A stretch of DNA of 64,000 nucleotides from Desmonostoc muscorum LEGE 12446 (GCF_015207005.2 NZ_JADEXS020000001.1:6409001-6473000), one strand, 5' to 3'; shown: positions 42,219-51,836, counted from the first letter of the stretch. Notes: generated by a model not told the origin, from the sequence alone. Program-made: numbers and translations.

Positions 42219-44468
42219 TTAGGCTTTAATATTATCCTCAAATTTTTCTAAGTTATCCAGCAAATATATAGCAGATTCATAACTTTCAGAAATAAATTGA
42301 ATTTGTTCTTCGAGGCTGTATATCAAATTATCTGATAGAGAGCGGAGAGAGCTAATAATGAGATTCAAAGAAGTCCGAAATTCAACTGATATTTGATTAA
42401 AAGTTTGATAATGAATACTGATAACATTCTGATTTTGGTCGGAAATTGAAAGGATTTGCCCCCTGATTTGCGAGTTAATAACGTCATCAAAAACATCAAT
42501 GGTGTTGAGAATTCTCCAAGCTGATTTGTAAGAGTCTTCAATTAATTCCTGGCGTTCTTCGGCATCATCTACCAAATCATCAAGTAATAAGCGCAAAAAT
42601 CCAATCATCGAATTTAATTGGGTGCGAATTTCGTGGGAGATGCGGAGTAAGCTTTGATTTTGTTTGGCAACATTTTCAGGACGTTCAGCAAATTGCATTG
42701 AGTAGAGGCGTGAGTAATAACCACCTTTTTGTAAAAGTTCTTCATGGGTTCCTACTTCTACTACTTGTCCTTGATCTAATACGGCAATTTGATTGGCTTT
42801 TTGGACTGTGGAAAGGCGGTGAGCAATTACTAATGTGGTACGATCGCGGCTGAGTTCATCGAGTGCAGCTTGTACTAAGCGTTCGGAAACGGTGTCTAAA
42901 GCGCTGGTGGCTTCATCTAAAATCAAAATTTCGGGATTTTGCACTAATGCGCGGGCGATCGCTAATCTTTGCCTTTGTCCGCCAGATAACATAACGCCGC
43001 GATCGCCAATTAAAGTGTCAAATCCCTGAGGTAATTTGCTAATAAATTCATAAGCATTCGCCCGCTTGGTGGCTGTAATAATTTCATCATCAGTCGCCTC
43101 AGGGCACCCATAGGCGATGTTATTTTTTACTGAATCATTAAAAAGAAAGGTATCTTGACTAACAATTCCCATGCGCCTACGCAGGGATACCACATCAAAT
43201 TGCCGTAAATCGATGCCGTCAATAGTAATAGCACCAGCGATCGGATCGTAAAATCTCGGCAAAAGATCTGCTATGGTCGATTTTCCAGCACCAGAACCGC
43301 CTACTAATGCTAAAGTCGTGCCACGCGGTAAATATAAATTTACATCCTTGAGGACTAACTTTTCATGACCAGGGTAAGCAAAACACAGAGAATTAAAAGA
43401 TACTCCCTCTTGTAATTTTGTGTAGGGAAGCTTACCGTTGCCCATGAATGGCTTATCATCCAAACTTAAAAATTCATTTGCTACATCCACGCTGGCGGCG
43501 GTACTAGCAAAGTTGCTGCGAATAGTATTTAGCTGAGAAAGTAATGGTAATACTCGCAGCAACACTAATAAATATGTCAGAAGTACCGTAGAAAGCGAAG
43601 AAATTTCATTAGCAAAGAAAGTTTTACTCAAAATTACAATCAGCAACAAAGCTGTAATACCCATCACCTCACCTATGGGTGTGATTGCTTCTGAGTTAAC
43701 CTGAGATCGGAAATCTGCTAATTCGCGATCGCGGATTAATTTTTTAATCCGTTCGTATTCTTTTTCTTCATTTCCTGTGGCCTTGACTAACCGAATTCCG
43801 TTCAAAGTTTCCAGCACAGAAATTGAATATGCTTTCGACATCTCACTCAGCATCTTCCCAAAAATTTTAGAACGGGAAATAGCATACTGATTGACTAAGG
43901 TCACCAACGACAACAACAGCGTAGCCGCAATGGTTAACTGCCAAGAGATTGACAGCAATAAACCAACAAAAACTAAAATAGTGATTCCCAAAATAACTAT
44001 TTTAACTGTACTACCTACAGCACTAGCAGCACGTCCAATTTCTCCACCAAGACGGTTGATTAAATCACCAACTTTCGTTTTTGCATAATAATCTATATCA
44101 ATTTCTAGTAATAGTTTTAATCCTGATTCTCGCATATCCGCTGTCAGCTTGCGAGTTAGAGAACTCGATGCTAATGCGCTAGCATAAGTAGCTAAATTTT
44201 TTAAAATAATTGTGAATATAATTGCCCCAGCCATTACTCCTATCCGATAATTTTCTGGAGTATTATCAAATGGAGATATCATCCTTCTGAGGATGGGAGG
44301 CGCAGTAGTTAAATCTACTTCTTGTCCGACAATTTTTAAAACTATCGGCACAATTAAAGCTGTGCTAATCCCATTAAATAAAGCTCCAGAAAATCCTAAC
44401 AATATTGTCAGCAGAATCAAACCTGGATAGGGTTTTGCGAATCTTAGTAGTAGTTTTCTGGTAGACAT
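42219..44468 (-). CDS. ABC exporter fused to tandem HisKA-like domains
   Basis: A 749-residue protein. Residues 1-330 are a six-helix ABC exporter membrane domain of MsbA/HepA type. Residues 350-590 are a complete nucleotide-binding domain: Walker A GGSGAGKST (390-398), LSGGQ (494-498), Walker B ILILDEA (514-520) and His550. It is thus an exporter half-transporter, probably for a lipid-linked or polysaccharide precursor. The last 150 residues are unusual: ISHEIRTQLNSMIGF (610-624) reads as a histidine-kinase dimerisation (HisKA) H-box with His612. About 83 residues later QISVEFRTSLNLI repeats the pattern with Val at the histidine position. There is no kinase ATPase domain. The gene sits between GT4 genes in the minus-strand glycan operon. 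Confidence 0.9.
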   Translation of the reverse strand: MSTRKLLLRFAKPYPGLILLTILLGFSGALFNGISTALIVPIVLKIVGQEVDLTTAPPILRRMISPFDNTPENYRIGVMAGAIIFTIILKNLATYASALASSSLTRKLTADMRESGLKLLLEIDIDYYAKTKVGDLINRLGGEIGRAASAVGSTVKIVILGITILVFVGLLLSISWQLTIAATLLLSLVTLVNQYAISRSKIFGKMLSEMSKAYSISVLETLNGIRLVKATGNEEKEYERIKKLIRDRELADFRSQVNSEAITPIGEVMGITALLLIVILSKTFFANEISSLSTVLLTYLLVLLRVLPLLSQLNTIRSNFASTAASVDVANEFLSLDDKPFMGNGKLPYTKLQEGVSFNSLCFAYPGHEKLVLKDVNLYLPRGTTLALVGGSGAGKSTIADLLPRFYDPIAGAITIDGIDLRQFDVVSLRRRMGIVSQDTFLFNDSVKNNIAYGCPEATDDEIITATKRANAYEFISKLPQGFDTLIGDRGVMLSGGQRQRLAIARALVQNPEILILDEATSALDTVSERLVQAALDELSRDRTTLVIAHRLSTVQKANQIAVLDQGQVVEVGTHEELLQKGGYYSRLYSMQFAERPENVAKQNQSLLRISHEIRTQLNSMIGFLRLLLDDLVDDAEERQELIEDSYKSAWRILNTIDVFDDVINSQIRGQILSISDQNQNVISIHYQTFNQISVEFRTSLNLIISSLRSLSDNLIYSLEEQIQFISESYESAIYLLDNLEKFEDNIKA

Positions 44469-44490
44469 GGGGTATTTTAATTAATATGAT

Positions 44491-45657
44491 TCATAACTGG
44501 GCAATTACTGACTTGAGTGTAGAAGCCATAGCCTCTATACTATAGTGTTCTACACATCTTTGTCTTGCCTTAATACCTTGAGCGTTTGCTGACTCTAAAT
44601 TGTGAAAAATAAATTGAATTTTTTCAGCAAGTTGTTCGGGACAACCAGGCTCGACTAAATAACCAGTGTCACCTAAAATTTGGGGAATATCTCCAACGCT
44701 TGTTGATAATACAGGTTTAGCCATTGCCATACCATCTGTCAACTTCAAGGGAAATTGAGCGCGGGTTTCTGGAGTATCTCGTTGTGGAACAATTACAATG
44801 TGAGCAGCCGCTACTAAATCAGGCATAACATCAGCTGGATAATTTGGTAATTTGATCATCCAGCGTCCCCATCGTTGTTGAAGTTGTTCATCATAATTAT
44901 CATAAGGACTGCCACCGACAATCACCAGTTTTAAATCTGGCTGATTAATTTTATCCAGTGCTATGAGAACATCTTCTAAACCTTTATAAGGTCTTGGTGC
45001 GCCAGGAAACATTAAAATTCGATATTCAGATAAACCGTAACGACTTCTACTTTCTTCAGAATTGTATCGAGCAGGGTCAAATAAGGAGGTATCCTTACCG
45101 TTGGGAACATAGTGACCGCCAAAACGCTGCTGCAAAAAGTTAGTATGTACCGTTACTGCATTAGCTTGACTCACTAAACCTTCCATCCATTTCAAGTACA
45201 AAGGATGATTAGGTTTCCTCAAAACTCCATCTTTTTTAAGTAAATCTCTAGCTAGTTGGTTGAGTGTAGGACGATAACGCCATTCGTCACCACCATACCA
45301 GCTAAGTTCCCAGTCATCTATATCTAAAATTACTGGTATTTTGCTGTAGAGTTTATTTAATAGTGCAACACCAAAACTTGCTGGCTGAGGTTTGATTGCA
45401 TAAATAATATCTCCATCAATATTTTTTAAAATTTGACGAATAGATTTCAAAAAACCTGGATAATTTGAGCCATTGACAGCATAAACTTGATCTTCAGAAG
45501 AAATTGCTTTGTATAACTCTTGACCAAATATAAAACCCAATATTTGCACTTCATACCCTAAGCTAATCAGGGCTTTTTTTAATAAAGATGCACGAATAAA
45601 CCCATCGTTAGTTGATAAATTCCAGACCAGCAGTGATATTCTTAATTTTTCTCTCAT
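44491..45657 (-). CDS. GT4-family glycosyltransferase
   Basis: A 388-residue GT-B glycosyltransferase with LMFPGAPRPYKGLEDVLIAL, the donor-binding region VVPQRDTPETRAQFPLKLTD, and MAKPVLSTSVGDIPQIL. The E/Q-x-P-L-K-L-T-D arrangement marks the same subgroup as the 41-42 kb GT4. ATG 45657 is chosen; an in-frame GTG two codons upstream has a less favourable distance to AGGTGG. It is 22 bases upstream of the ABC exporter in the operon. Confidence 0.85.
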   Translation of the reverse strand: MREKLRISLLVWNLSTNDGFIRASLLKKALISLGYEVQILGFIFGQELYKAISSEDQVYAVNGSNYPGFLKSIRQILKNIDGDIIYAIKPQPASFGVALLNKLYSKIPVILDIDDWELSWYGGDEWRYRPTLNQLARDLLKKDGVLRKPNHPLYLKWMEGLVSQANAVTVHTNFLQQRFGGHYVPNGKDTSLFDPARYNSEESRSRYGLSEYRILMFPGAPRPYKGLEDVLIALDKINQPDLKLVIVGGSPYDNYDEQLQQRWGRWMIKLPNYPADVMPDLVAAAHIVIVPQRDTPETRAQFPLKLTDGMAMAKPVLSTSVGDIPQILGDTGYLVEPGCPEQLAEKIQFIFHNLESANAQGIKARQRCVEHYSIEAMASTLKSVIAQL

Positions 45658-45682
45658 TACCACCTGTTTTCCTATTTATAAG

Positions 45683-46525
45683 TTATTTTTTCCGCCAGGG
45701 ATTTGTAATTTGATTCGGTAAAAATACTTTAGCCAATCTATCAAAAATCCTTGTGTATAAGGAACGAGTAATATTTTTAGCATACTGGGGTCGATAAGGA
45801 TATGTACAGTGAAGGACTTTTATTTGATCCTCAACGTTATAAGCATCCTGCCATTTACTGAGATAATTATAGGTAGGTGGTAGTATTTTCATGTGGGGGC
45901 GTACAGATGCGATCGCTGAAGCAAAAGCCCCTTGGTCTTTTAAAAGCAATTTATCTTGGTTATTTTTGACAATCTCAAAATAATATTGAAATTTATCAAA
46001 AAATACCTGGTTGATTTCTGTTTTCCTAAAAGCTATAAAACCGCCATTATATTGCACGCTATCCGCTTGCAAAGGTAACCCTAAAGATTGCAGAATTGGC
46101 AAGACATTAGGCAAAAGTTCTTCTTGTTTACCACGCAATAAATTTGTAGCTTTTGCAATAGAAGGTTGCACATCTTCAGTTAATAAGAAATCATATTCAT
46201 CCATATACTCAAATACGTCATTGATATCGGAAAGCAAGCAAATATCTGAATCTAGGTAAATAGTTTTATCAAATTCAGAAGCAGCATAGAGAGCCAGTTT
46301 TGCTTGCCGTGATGCTAAAACAGTATTTTCATTCGTGGGGACAGGCTTTAAAATTACATTTTTGAAAGCCTTGAGCAAAGGATAGAGAACTGGTGGAACC
46401 TGGTCAATTAAAATAATTATTGGTTCCTGATGAAACTTTCTAACCGCAGCTAGGAAATGAATACAATCTTGAAAAGGGTAAAGTCCAGTTAAAATTGTAA
46501 TAAATCCTCTAGTTTCTGTTGTCAT
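45683..46525 (-). CDS. GT-A-type glycosyltransferase, first gene of the operon
   Basis: A 280-residue protein with a nucleotide-diphospho-sugar transferase fold. The DxD motif is IYLDSDICLL (about residue 90-99), the acceptor-site strand is QYNGGFIAFRKTE, and the C-terminal half has LLKDQGAFASAIA. It is more distant from the three paralogues at 37-40 kb but of the same general type. It is the most upstream of eight closely spaced minus-strand genes (gaps 3-60 bases), so the operon promoter should lie in 46526-46700. Confidence 0.78.
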   Translation of the reverse strand: MTTETRGFITILTGLYPFQDCIHFLAAVRKFHQEPIIILIDQVPPVLYPLLKAFKNVILKPVPTNENTVLASRQAKLALYAASEFDKTIYLDSDICLLSDINDVFEYMDEYDFLLTEDVQPSIAKATNLLRGKQEELLPNVLPILQSLGLPLQADSVQYNGGFIAFRKTEINQVFFDKFQYYFEIVKNNQDKLLLKDQGAFASAIASVRPHMKILPPTYNYLSKWQDAYNVEDQIKVLHCTYPYRPQYAKNITRSLYTRIFDRLAKVFLPNQITNPWRKK

Positions 46526-46917
46526 AAATTCAACTAATAATTATTTTGTAGGTAAGGATTCAGGCTATGTATCTAATTTCAGAAATTTTGCTCTAGTTTT
46601 CGTTATAGCCAAATACGATAAAATATCAACTGGATAATTTCTGATTTTTAAAAGCAAAAATAATAAAATAAATCTAACTTTGCATTTGTATATTTTCCCA
46701 GAGAAATTTTACTGATAAATTCATCTGAAGTTGACTTTTTTTAAGTATAATTACCGTAAAAGCACGGTTGTATATTATCATAGTTAAAGTTGCATTAGAG
46801 CTATAATTAATCAAGTATAAATACTTGATATAGCTTGTGCAGGTAGCACTATTACTTACTTAAATGTAGGATTGCTACTCAATACTAAACATCTATGTTG
46901 TAAGGGAGACAGAGGTA
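46526..46917. other. AT-rich divergent promoter region
   Basis: 392 bases between the minus-strand glycan operon and gloB, expected to contain both promoters. It includes a perfect inverted repeat at 46810-46829 (ATCAAGTAT-AA-ATACTTGAT), a plausible operator or hairpin, and GGGAGACAGAGGT before the gloB ATG. No gene was seen. Confidence 0.5.
46810..46829. promoter_or_regulatory. 20-bp perfect inverted repeat upstream of gloB
   Basis: ATCAAGTAT, AA, ATACTTGAT. It is a dyad of nine-base half-sites about 90 bases before the gloB start. It could bind a dimeric regulator; no family can be named from the sequence. Confidence 0.35.
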
Positions 46918-47718
46918 ATGCAAGTAATCCGTCTGGAAGCACTCTCAGACAACTATATATTTTTGTTACACGTAGACGCGGAGCGGCTTGTCGGCAGACA
47001 TCGCCAACAAAACATCGCTGCTGTTGTCGATCCAGCGGAGCCTCAACCAGTATTAAAGAAACTGGCAGAACTAAAGGCTGATTTGGTAGCGATTTTCAAC
47101 ACCCACCATCATAACGATCATGTGGGTGGTAACAAGCGGTTGATGGAACAATTCCCCCAACTGATAGTTTATGGGGGAGCCGAGGATCGTGGTAGAATTC
47201 CCGGACAGCAGGTGTTTTTGCAACAAGGCGATCGCGTGCAGTTTGCAGACCGCATAGCTGAAGTAATCTTCGTTCCTGGACATACTCGCGCTCATATCGT
47301 TTACTACTTTCCCCCTGAAAAATCTGGTGAGACGGGCGAATTATTTTGTGGCGATACCTTATTTTCTGGAGGTTGCGGTAAGTTGTTTGAAGGAACGCCG
47401 ACACAAATGGTAGATTCTTTAAGCAAAATTCGCTCATTACCAGATGATACACGCGTCTGGTGTGCCCACGAATACACTTTAAAAAATCTGAAATTTGCTC
47501 TCAGTCTCGATAGCAACAACACAGACTTACAAAAGTACTTCGATCAAGTCCAGGCTTATCGGAATCGAGGAGAAGCCACCATACCCTCGCTGCTGGGAGT
47601 CGAGAAACGCACCAATCCCTTTTTACGTTGGGATCACCCGTCATTACAATCAGCTGTTAACAAGAGCGATGCAGTCCAAAGCTTTGCACGGATACGGGAA
47701 ATGAGAGATAACTTTTAG
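46918..47718 (+). CDS. gloB: Hydroxyacylglutathione hydrolase (glyoxalase II)
   Basis: A 266-residue metallo-beta-lactamase-fold enzyme that hydrolyses S-lactoylglutathione in methylglyoxal detoxification. The dinuclear metal motif is [11 protein letters not shown] (residues 61-71), with the downstream histidines in FVPGHTRAH and CAHEYT and the aspartate in FCGDTLF. The C-terminal glutathione-binding part ([11 protein letters not shown]) is present, which separates it from generic hydrolases. Residues 19-31 (about [13 protein letters not shown]) look like an insertion relative to the usual LLHDPxQN sequence, and its DNA matches a short dispersed repeat (GACGCGGAGCGGCTTGTC) also found at the start of the mlaD-like gene. 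Confidence 0.93.
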   Translation: MQVIRLEALSDNYIFLLHVDAERLVGRHRQQNIAAVVDPAEPQPVLKKLAELKADLVAIFNTHHHNDHVGGNKRLMEQFPQLIVYGGAEDRGRIPGQQVFLQQGDRVQFADRIAEVIFVPGHTRAHIVYYFPPEKSGETGELFCGDTLFSGGCGKLFEGTPTQMVDSLSKIRSLPDDTRVWCAHEYTLKNLKFALSLDSNNTDLQKYFDQVQAYRNRGEATIPSLLGVEKRTNPFLRWDHPSLQSAVNKSDAVQSFARIREMRDNF

Positions 47719-47723
47719 TTATT

Positions 47724-47752
47724 GGGGACTGGGGATTGGGGACTGGGGAATA
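47724..47752. repeat. G-rich tandem heptamer downstream of gloB
   Basis: Four GGGG runs separated by three-base ACT/ATT spacers, followed at 47800-47835 by the complementary CCCTAGTCCCCAGTCCC type. Similar units lie at 14750 and 50004. This is a cyanobacterial short tandem repeat and a G-quadruplex-compatible motif. Confidence 0.7.
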
Positions 47753-47996
47753 GGAAATAAATAAGGAATACTTTCTCAATACCCACCCAATATTCAATAC
47801 CCAATCCCTAATCCCTAGTCCCCAGTCCCTAATCCCTTCAACTTTCTAACTCGAATAGTTGCGATCGCCCCCTGCGTTTCGCTAGGATCTGTAAGCTTTA
47901 GGGTATAGGCGAAGCCGCTCTTAATACGGCACTGACATTGTGGAGTATTCTGGCGAAACCCAAATTAATCATATCTTACAGGAAAAACGAAAAACG

Positions 47997-48455
47997 ATGG
48001 CGAAGCGCGTGCAGTTAGTTTTAAATAAGGATATCAGCAAGCTGGGCAAATCTGGCGACTTAGTGGAAGTAGCTCCTGGCTACGCTCGTAATTATCTGAT
48101 TCCTCAGAAATTGGCAACCCATGCCACTCCTGGTATTCTCAAGCAAGTAGAACGCCGTCGGGAACAAGAGCGTCAACGGCAATTAGAACTCAAGCAACAA
48201 GCTCTTGAGCAAAAAGAATCTCTAGAAAAAGTTGGCAGCTTGACAATTCCCAAACAAGTTGGTGAAAACGAAGCTATTTTCGGTACAATTACCGCTCAAG
48301 ATGTTGCAGACGCAATTAAGGCAGCCACCGGTCAAGAAGTAGATCGCCGTGGTATTACCATTCCCGATATTAACCACCTTGGTACTTATCAAGCTGAAAT
48401 CAAGCTGTTCTCAGAAGTAACAGCGCAAATTGATATTCAAGTCGTGGCTAGTTAA
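47997..48455 (+). CDS. rplI: 50S ribosomal protein L9
   Basis: A 152-residue ribosomal protein. The N-terminal rRNA-binding domain begins [20 protein letters not shown] and contains the signature [18 protein letters not shown] long central helix ([20 protein letters not shown]) connects to the C-terminal domain with [17 protein letters not shown] 47997 is chosen because it is the universal L9 start; an earlier GTG at 47940 would add 19 unrelated residues. It lies upstream of dnaB, a common bacterial pairing. Confidence 0.97.
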   Translation: MAKRVQLVLNKDISKLGKSGDLVEVAPGYARNYLIPQKLATHATPGILKQVERRREQERQRQLELKQQALEQKESLEKVGSLTIPKQVGENEAIFGTITAQDVADAIKAATGQEVDRRGITIPDINHLGTYQAEIKLFSEVTAQIDIQVVAS

Positions 48456-48620
48456 GTTACGCGGGGGATGAAGGAGATGAGGGAGATGAGGGGGATGAGG
48501 GAGATGAGGGAGATGAGGAGAATAATTCTTAACTCCTAACTCAGCACTCAGAATTCCCTACTCCCTACTCCCTACTCCCCACTCCCTACTACCTTTCATC
48601 TCAAAACTTAAAATCGTTTT
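48456..48620. repeat. GGGAGATGA tandem repeat and heptamers between rplI and dnaB
   Basis: About six copies of GGGAGATGAG/GGGGGATGAG occur at 48464-48515, then AACTCCTAACTC and CTACTCCCTACTCCC tandem units up to 48590. No gene. Similar GATGAG units are at 8519-8555, 26484-26515 and 30508-30550. Confidence 0.75.
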
Positions 48621-50000
48621 ATGGCTGAACAACTGAGTTTTAAAGGTGATGGTAGCGATCGCTTGCCACCCCAAAATATCGAGGCGGAAGAGGCGATTTT
48701 GGGTGGTATTTTGCTAGATCCAGAAGCGATTAGTCGAGTTAGCGATCGCCTGGTTCCCGAAGCTTTTTATATTAGCGCTCACAAAGATATTTATCAAGCA
48801 GCAATCAGGCTCCACGCACAAGGCAAACCCACAGACTTGCTCTCAGTTACAAGTTGGCTAACTGACCATGAAATACTTGCGCGTATTGGTGGGAGAAATA
48901 AATTAGCAACTTTGGTAGACCGCACAGTGTCAGCTGTGAACATTGACGCCTTAGCAGGGTTAGTGATGGAAAAATACCTGCGGCGAGAATTAATTAAAGC
49001 TGGCAATGAAATTGTGCATCTTGGTTATGAAACAGAAACCGAATTACCAATTGTTTTAGACAAAGCAGAACAGAAAGTTTTCGGCGTTACTCAAGAGCGT
49101 CCGCAATCAGGTTTAGTTCATATTTCTGATACTCTAATTAATAATTTCCAGGATATTGAAGATAGAAATCAAGGCATTGCCTTACCTGGAATTCCCTGCG
49201 GATTTTACGATTTAGATGCTCTTACCAGCGGCTTTCAGCGTTCGGATTTAATTATTGTTGCTGCTAGACCTGCAATGGGAAAGACCAGCTTTTCGATGAA
49301 CATTGCACAATATATTGCCAATTACGAAATTAATATCAAGGGTGATAATAATATTGACCAGCGGAAAAAACTACCAGTTGCTGTTTTTAGTTTGGAAATG
49401 TCTAAAGAACAGCTGACACAACGTCTCTTAGCCAGCGAGGCACAAATTGAAAGTAGTTATCTGCGGAGTGGACGCCTTAGCCAAACACAATGGGAACCTT
49501 TAAGCCGTGCTATTGGTACTCTTTCTGAGATGGCAATTTATATTGACGATACGCCCAATATTACTGTTACACAAATGCGTAGTCAAGCAAGGCGACTGCA
49601 AGCAGAACAAGGAATATTGGGTTTGATTGTCATAGATTACTTGCAATTAATGGAAGGTGCAGGTGATAATCGCGTACAAGAATTATCAAAAATTACGCGT
49701 CAACTCAAAGGTTTAGCGCGTGAATTATCTGTACCAGTTATTGCTTTATCTCAGTTGAGTCGGGGTGTGGAAGCACGTACTAATAAACGCCCGATGTTGT
49801 CAGATTTGAGAGAATCAGGTTCGATCGAACAAGACGCAGATTTAGTAATCATGTTATATCGAGACGAATATTACTCTCCAGATACTCCCGATCGCGGCAT
49901 TGCAGAAGTGATAATAGCTAAACACCGTAACGGGCCTACAGGTACTGTGAAACTTTTATTCAATCCACAGTTTACCAAGTTTCAAAATCTTAAACTTTGA
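48621..50000 (+). CDS. dnaB: Replicative DNA helicase
   Basis: A 459-residue hexameric RecA-fold helicase that unwinds DNA at the replication fork. The N-terminal domain (DRLPPQNIEAEEAILGGIL) is typical. The motor domain has Walker A ARPAMGKTSF (215-224), H1a FSLEMSKEQLTQRLL, Walker B LIVIDYLQLMEG and the arginine-finger region RGVEARTNKRPMLSDLRESG. Length is normal, with no intein or extra domain. A short insertion, IKGDNNIDQRKKLP, lies between Walker A and H1a and is a plausible surface loop. It follows rplI. Confidence 0.97.
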   Translation: MAEQLSFKGDGSDRLPPQNIEAEEAILGGILLDPEAISRVSDRLVPEAFYISAHKDIYQAAIRLHAQGKPTDLLSVTSWLTDHEILARIGGRNKLATLVDRTVSAVNIDALAGLVMEKYLRRELIKAGNEIVHLGYETETELPIVLDKAEQKVFGVTQERPQSGLVHISDTLINNFQDIEDRNQGIALPGIPCGFYDLDALTSGFQRSDLIIVAARPAMGKTSFSMNIAQYIANYEINIKGDNNIDQRKKLPVAVFSLEMSKEQLTQRLLASEAQIESSYLRSGRLSQTQWEPLSRAIGTLSEMAIYIDDTPNITVTQMRSQARRLQAEQGILGLIVIDYLQLMEGAGDNRVQELSKITRQLKGLARELSVPVIALSQLSRGVEARTNKRPMLSDLRESGSIEQDADLVIMLYRDEYYSPDTPDRGIAEVIIAKHRNGPTGTVKLLFNPQFTKFQNLKL

Positions 50001-50258
50001 ATTGGGGACTGGGGACTGGGGACTGGGAAATAAATATTGACGTACACGGGTAGGGGCACAACATGTTGTGCCCCTACGATTATCGGCGTTGCTGATTTCA
50101 TGTATGAAAACGATTGTGCATGATATCAAAATCCTTGTAGAGACGTTGCATTGCAACGTCTCTACACCTGGATTCATACCGCAATTCACCAACGCCCGAT
50201 TATCTGTACCTCAGCAAGTTGCAATCTGCTGTAATACCCAATACCCAGTACCCAATCC
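50001..50258. repeat. Spacer with heptamers and palindromes
   Basis: GGGGACT heptamers (50003-50028), the 28-bp palindrome GTAGGGGCACAACA with its complement (50050-50077), and a near-perfect palindrome GTAGAGACGTTGCA with complement (50138-50166). No gene. Confidence 0.75.
50050..50077. repeat. 28-bp perfect palindrome (GTAGGGGCACAACA type)
   Basis: Two 14-base complementary arms abut without a loop. The outer eight bases match the palindromes at 23299 and 29048, while the centre differs. The pairing is preserved although the sequence changed. Confidence 0.85.
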
Positions 50259-50810
50259 CTACTTAACTCCTAGCAATTCCACATCAAATAGCAGGGTAGC
50301 GTTAGGCGGAATTACGCCACCAGCACCACGAGAACCATAACCTAACTCTGGCGGGATGATTAACTGACGACGACTCCCTACTTTCATCGTGCTAAGTCCT
50401 TCGTCCCAACCTTTGATTACTTGGCCGAGGCCGATTTTAAATTTAAAAGGTTGACCGCGATCGCGTGAACTATCAAACTGAGTACCATCTTCTAAGGTGC
50501 CGACATAGTGAACCTCTACCGTTTGTCCACGTTCAGGAGTCGCCCCAGTCCCCTCTGTTAACTCAACGTATTTTAATCCAGAGGGGGTGGTTACGACATT
50601 GGCATCAGACGAGGGGGTGTTTACCGCATCGGCATCAGACATAATATGACTCGCAATTAAGATATTGTTTTCAGTTAGAATTGTGGCCGCTGGAGGCGTT
50701 GAGGTTAATTGGTCAGCAATGGCAGTATTCTGTTTACTGCTTATTTGCCCCACAACCAAAAGCACAACACACACCAGCATGAACGCCACACTCAGGAAAA
50801 TTGGTTTCAA
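50259..50810 (-). CDS. FKBP-type peptidyl-prolyl isomerase, membrane-anchored
   Basis: A 183-residue protein. An N-terminal hydrophobic helix or uncleaved signal (about 4-22: [18 protein letters not shown]) is followed by a low-complexity linker. The FKBP domain occupies residues 78-183, with the family motif [33 protein letters not shown], and the terminal [23 protein letters not shown]. It should catalyse prolyl cis-trans isomerisation in the periplasm or thylakoid lumen. It is a single-gene unit upstream of the phasin-like gene on the minus strand by gene order, but a separate promoter is likely. Confidence 0.92.
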   Translation of the reverse strand: MKPIFLSVAFMLVCVVLLVVGQISSKQNTAIADQLTSTPPAATILTENNILIASHIMSDADAVNTPSSDANVVTTPSGLKYVELTEGTGATPERGQTVEVHYVGTLEDGTQFDSSRDRGQPFKFKIGLGQVIKGWDEGLSTMKVGSRRQLIIPPELGYGSRGAGGVIPPNATLLFDVELLGVK

Positions 50811-50888
50811 AATCAGTTCTCCCTACTTAGGTAGCCTGGTAAAAACATTACCAACAGGACACATTTAGTTTAAATCAGAAAGGACAAC

Positions 50889-51215
50889 CTAACGCCAAAG
50901 CTTATTTTCTAAATCGCGCACTTGACGCTCTAAACGGTCAATTCTACCCCGAAGTTCGTCCACTTCCGACTGACGAGCCACCCCCAAATCCTGCATCATA
51001 TTTCGCATTTGCCTTTGCATCTGGACATCCCAGTTTCCTTGCTCTGACTTTAACTGCTGGGCAATATCATCTATAACCGCCTTGGCTTGTTCAGGATTGA
51101 GCTTACCATCCTTGACCAATTCATCGCTGACTTCCCGCAGTTTTTCTGCAACTAAAGACGTTGTACCAATACCCACCATCATTAGCTGTTGCAACCAGTT
51201 GTTGTTGCTGTCCAT
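50889..51215 (-). CDS. Phasin-like coiled-coil small protein
   Basis: A 108-residue, almost wholly helical protein (ATSLVAEKLREVSDEL-like start, then RGRIDRLERQVRDLENKLWR coiled coil). The pattern resembles the phasin-related family found in cyanobacteria, whose members bind polyhydroxyalkanoate granules in other bacteria; a granule role here is not shown. No signal peptide. The C-terminal heptads suggest oligomerisation. It is flanked by the FKBP gene downstream and a divergent TIGR03792 gene. Confidence 0.7.
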   Translation of the reverse strand: MDSNNNWLQQLMMVGIGTTSLVAEKLREVSDELVKDGKLNPEQAKAVIDDIAQQLKSEQGNWDVQMQRQMRNMMQDLGVARQSEVDELRGRIDRLERQVRDLENKLWR

Positions 51216-51352
51216 ACTCCCTATCCTCTTAAATTTATTTCAAACAGCCGACCCTAGCTCCTGAGTGTACGCGATCGAGCTATGCTATAAGCGTAGTTAC
51301 TCTAGCCTACACCTCTATTTTGGCAAATTGCCGGAGGCAGGCATCAAAGAAC

Positions 51353-51661
51353 GTGGTTATAGAACTCCTCAAGTTTAAAGTTGCCCCTGATTTCCAGGAA
51401 AATTTTATCCAGAAAGATGCAGAAATTTGGACAACAGCACTGGCTGAGTATCCTGGATTTCTTGGTAAAGAAGTTTGGCTCAACCCCAACGACGCCTCAG
51501 AAGTTATCTTCATCATTCGTTGGGAAACTTTTGAACACTTGGATGGAATACCCGAACAAGAATTAGAAGCTATTGAAGCTAAGTTCGTCCAAGCATTAGG
51601 AAAGTTCTACCCAATTGTGGAGTCTGCAAACTATCAAGTTTTAAAAGGATTGGCTGACTAG
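51353..51661 (+). CDS. TIGR03792-family small protein
   Basis: A 102-residue protein of a cyanobacterial family (TIGR03792) with a ferredoxin-like/ABM monooxygenase-type fold by appearance. It opens with a GTG start, VVIELLKFKVAPDFQENFIQ, and contains PGFLGKEVWLNPNDASEVIF. Function is unknown; related small folds bind hydrophobic or haem-like ligands. The GTG start is chosen because the preceding eleven codons (from TTG 51320) do not belong to the domain; GCCGGAGGCAGG lies upstream. Confidence 0.78.
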   Translation: MVIELLKFKVAPDFQENFIQKDAEIWTTALAEYPGFLGKEVWLNPNDASEVIFIIRWETFEHLDGIPEQELEAIEAKFVQALGKFYPIVESANYQVLKGLAD

Positions 51662-51836
51662 AGTCGCTACTACACAAAGTTTAGCCCACAACAAGTATTC
51701 AGCTAGATGCTGGTTGTAATATATTATTTAACAACCTGTAGTCGTTGGCACTAATTATAGCTACGATAAAGAATGTGTAAATTTTTTATCTTCGAGCTAC
51801 AGTATTGCTGATTCACATACAGGTAAAACTACTGAC

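Noticed and set aside
48621..50000. Possible intein in dnaB
   Set aside because: Length and motif spacing are normal; only a 14-residue loop is extra.
50068..50340. 90-codon frame across the dnaB-FKBP spacer
   Set aside because: It translates palindromic repeats and runs antisense into the FKBP gene.
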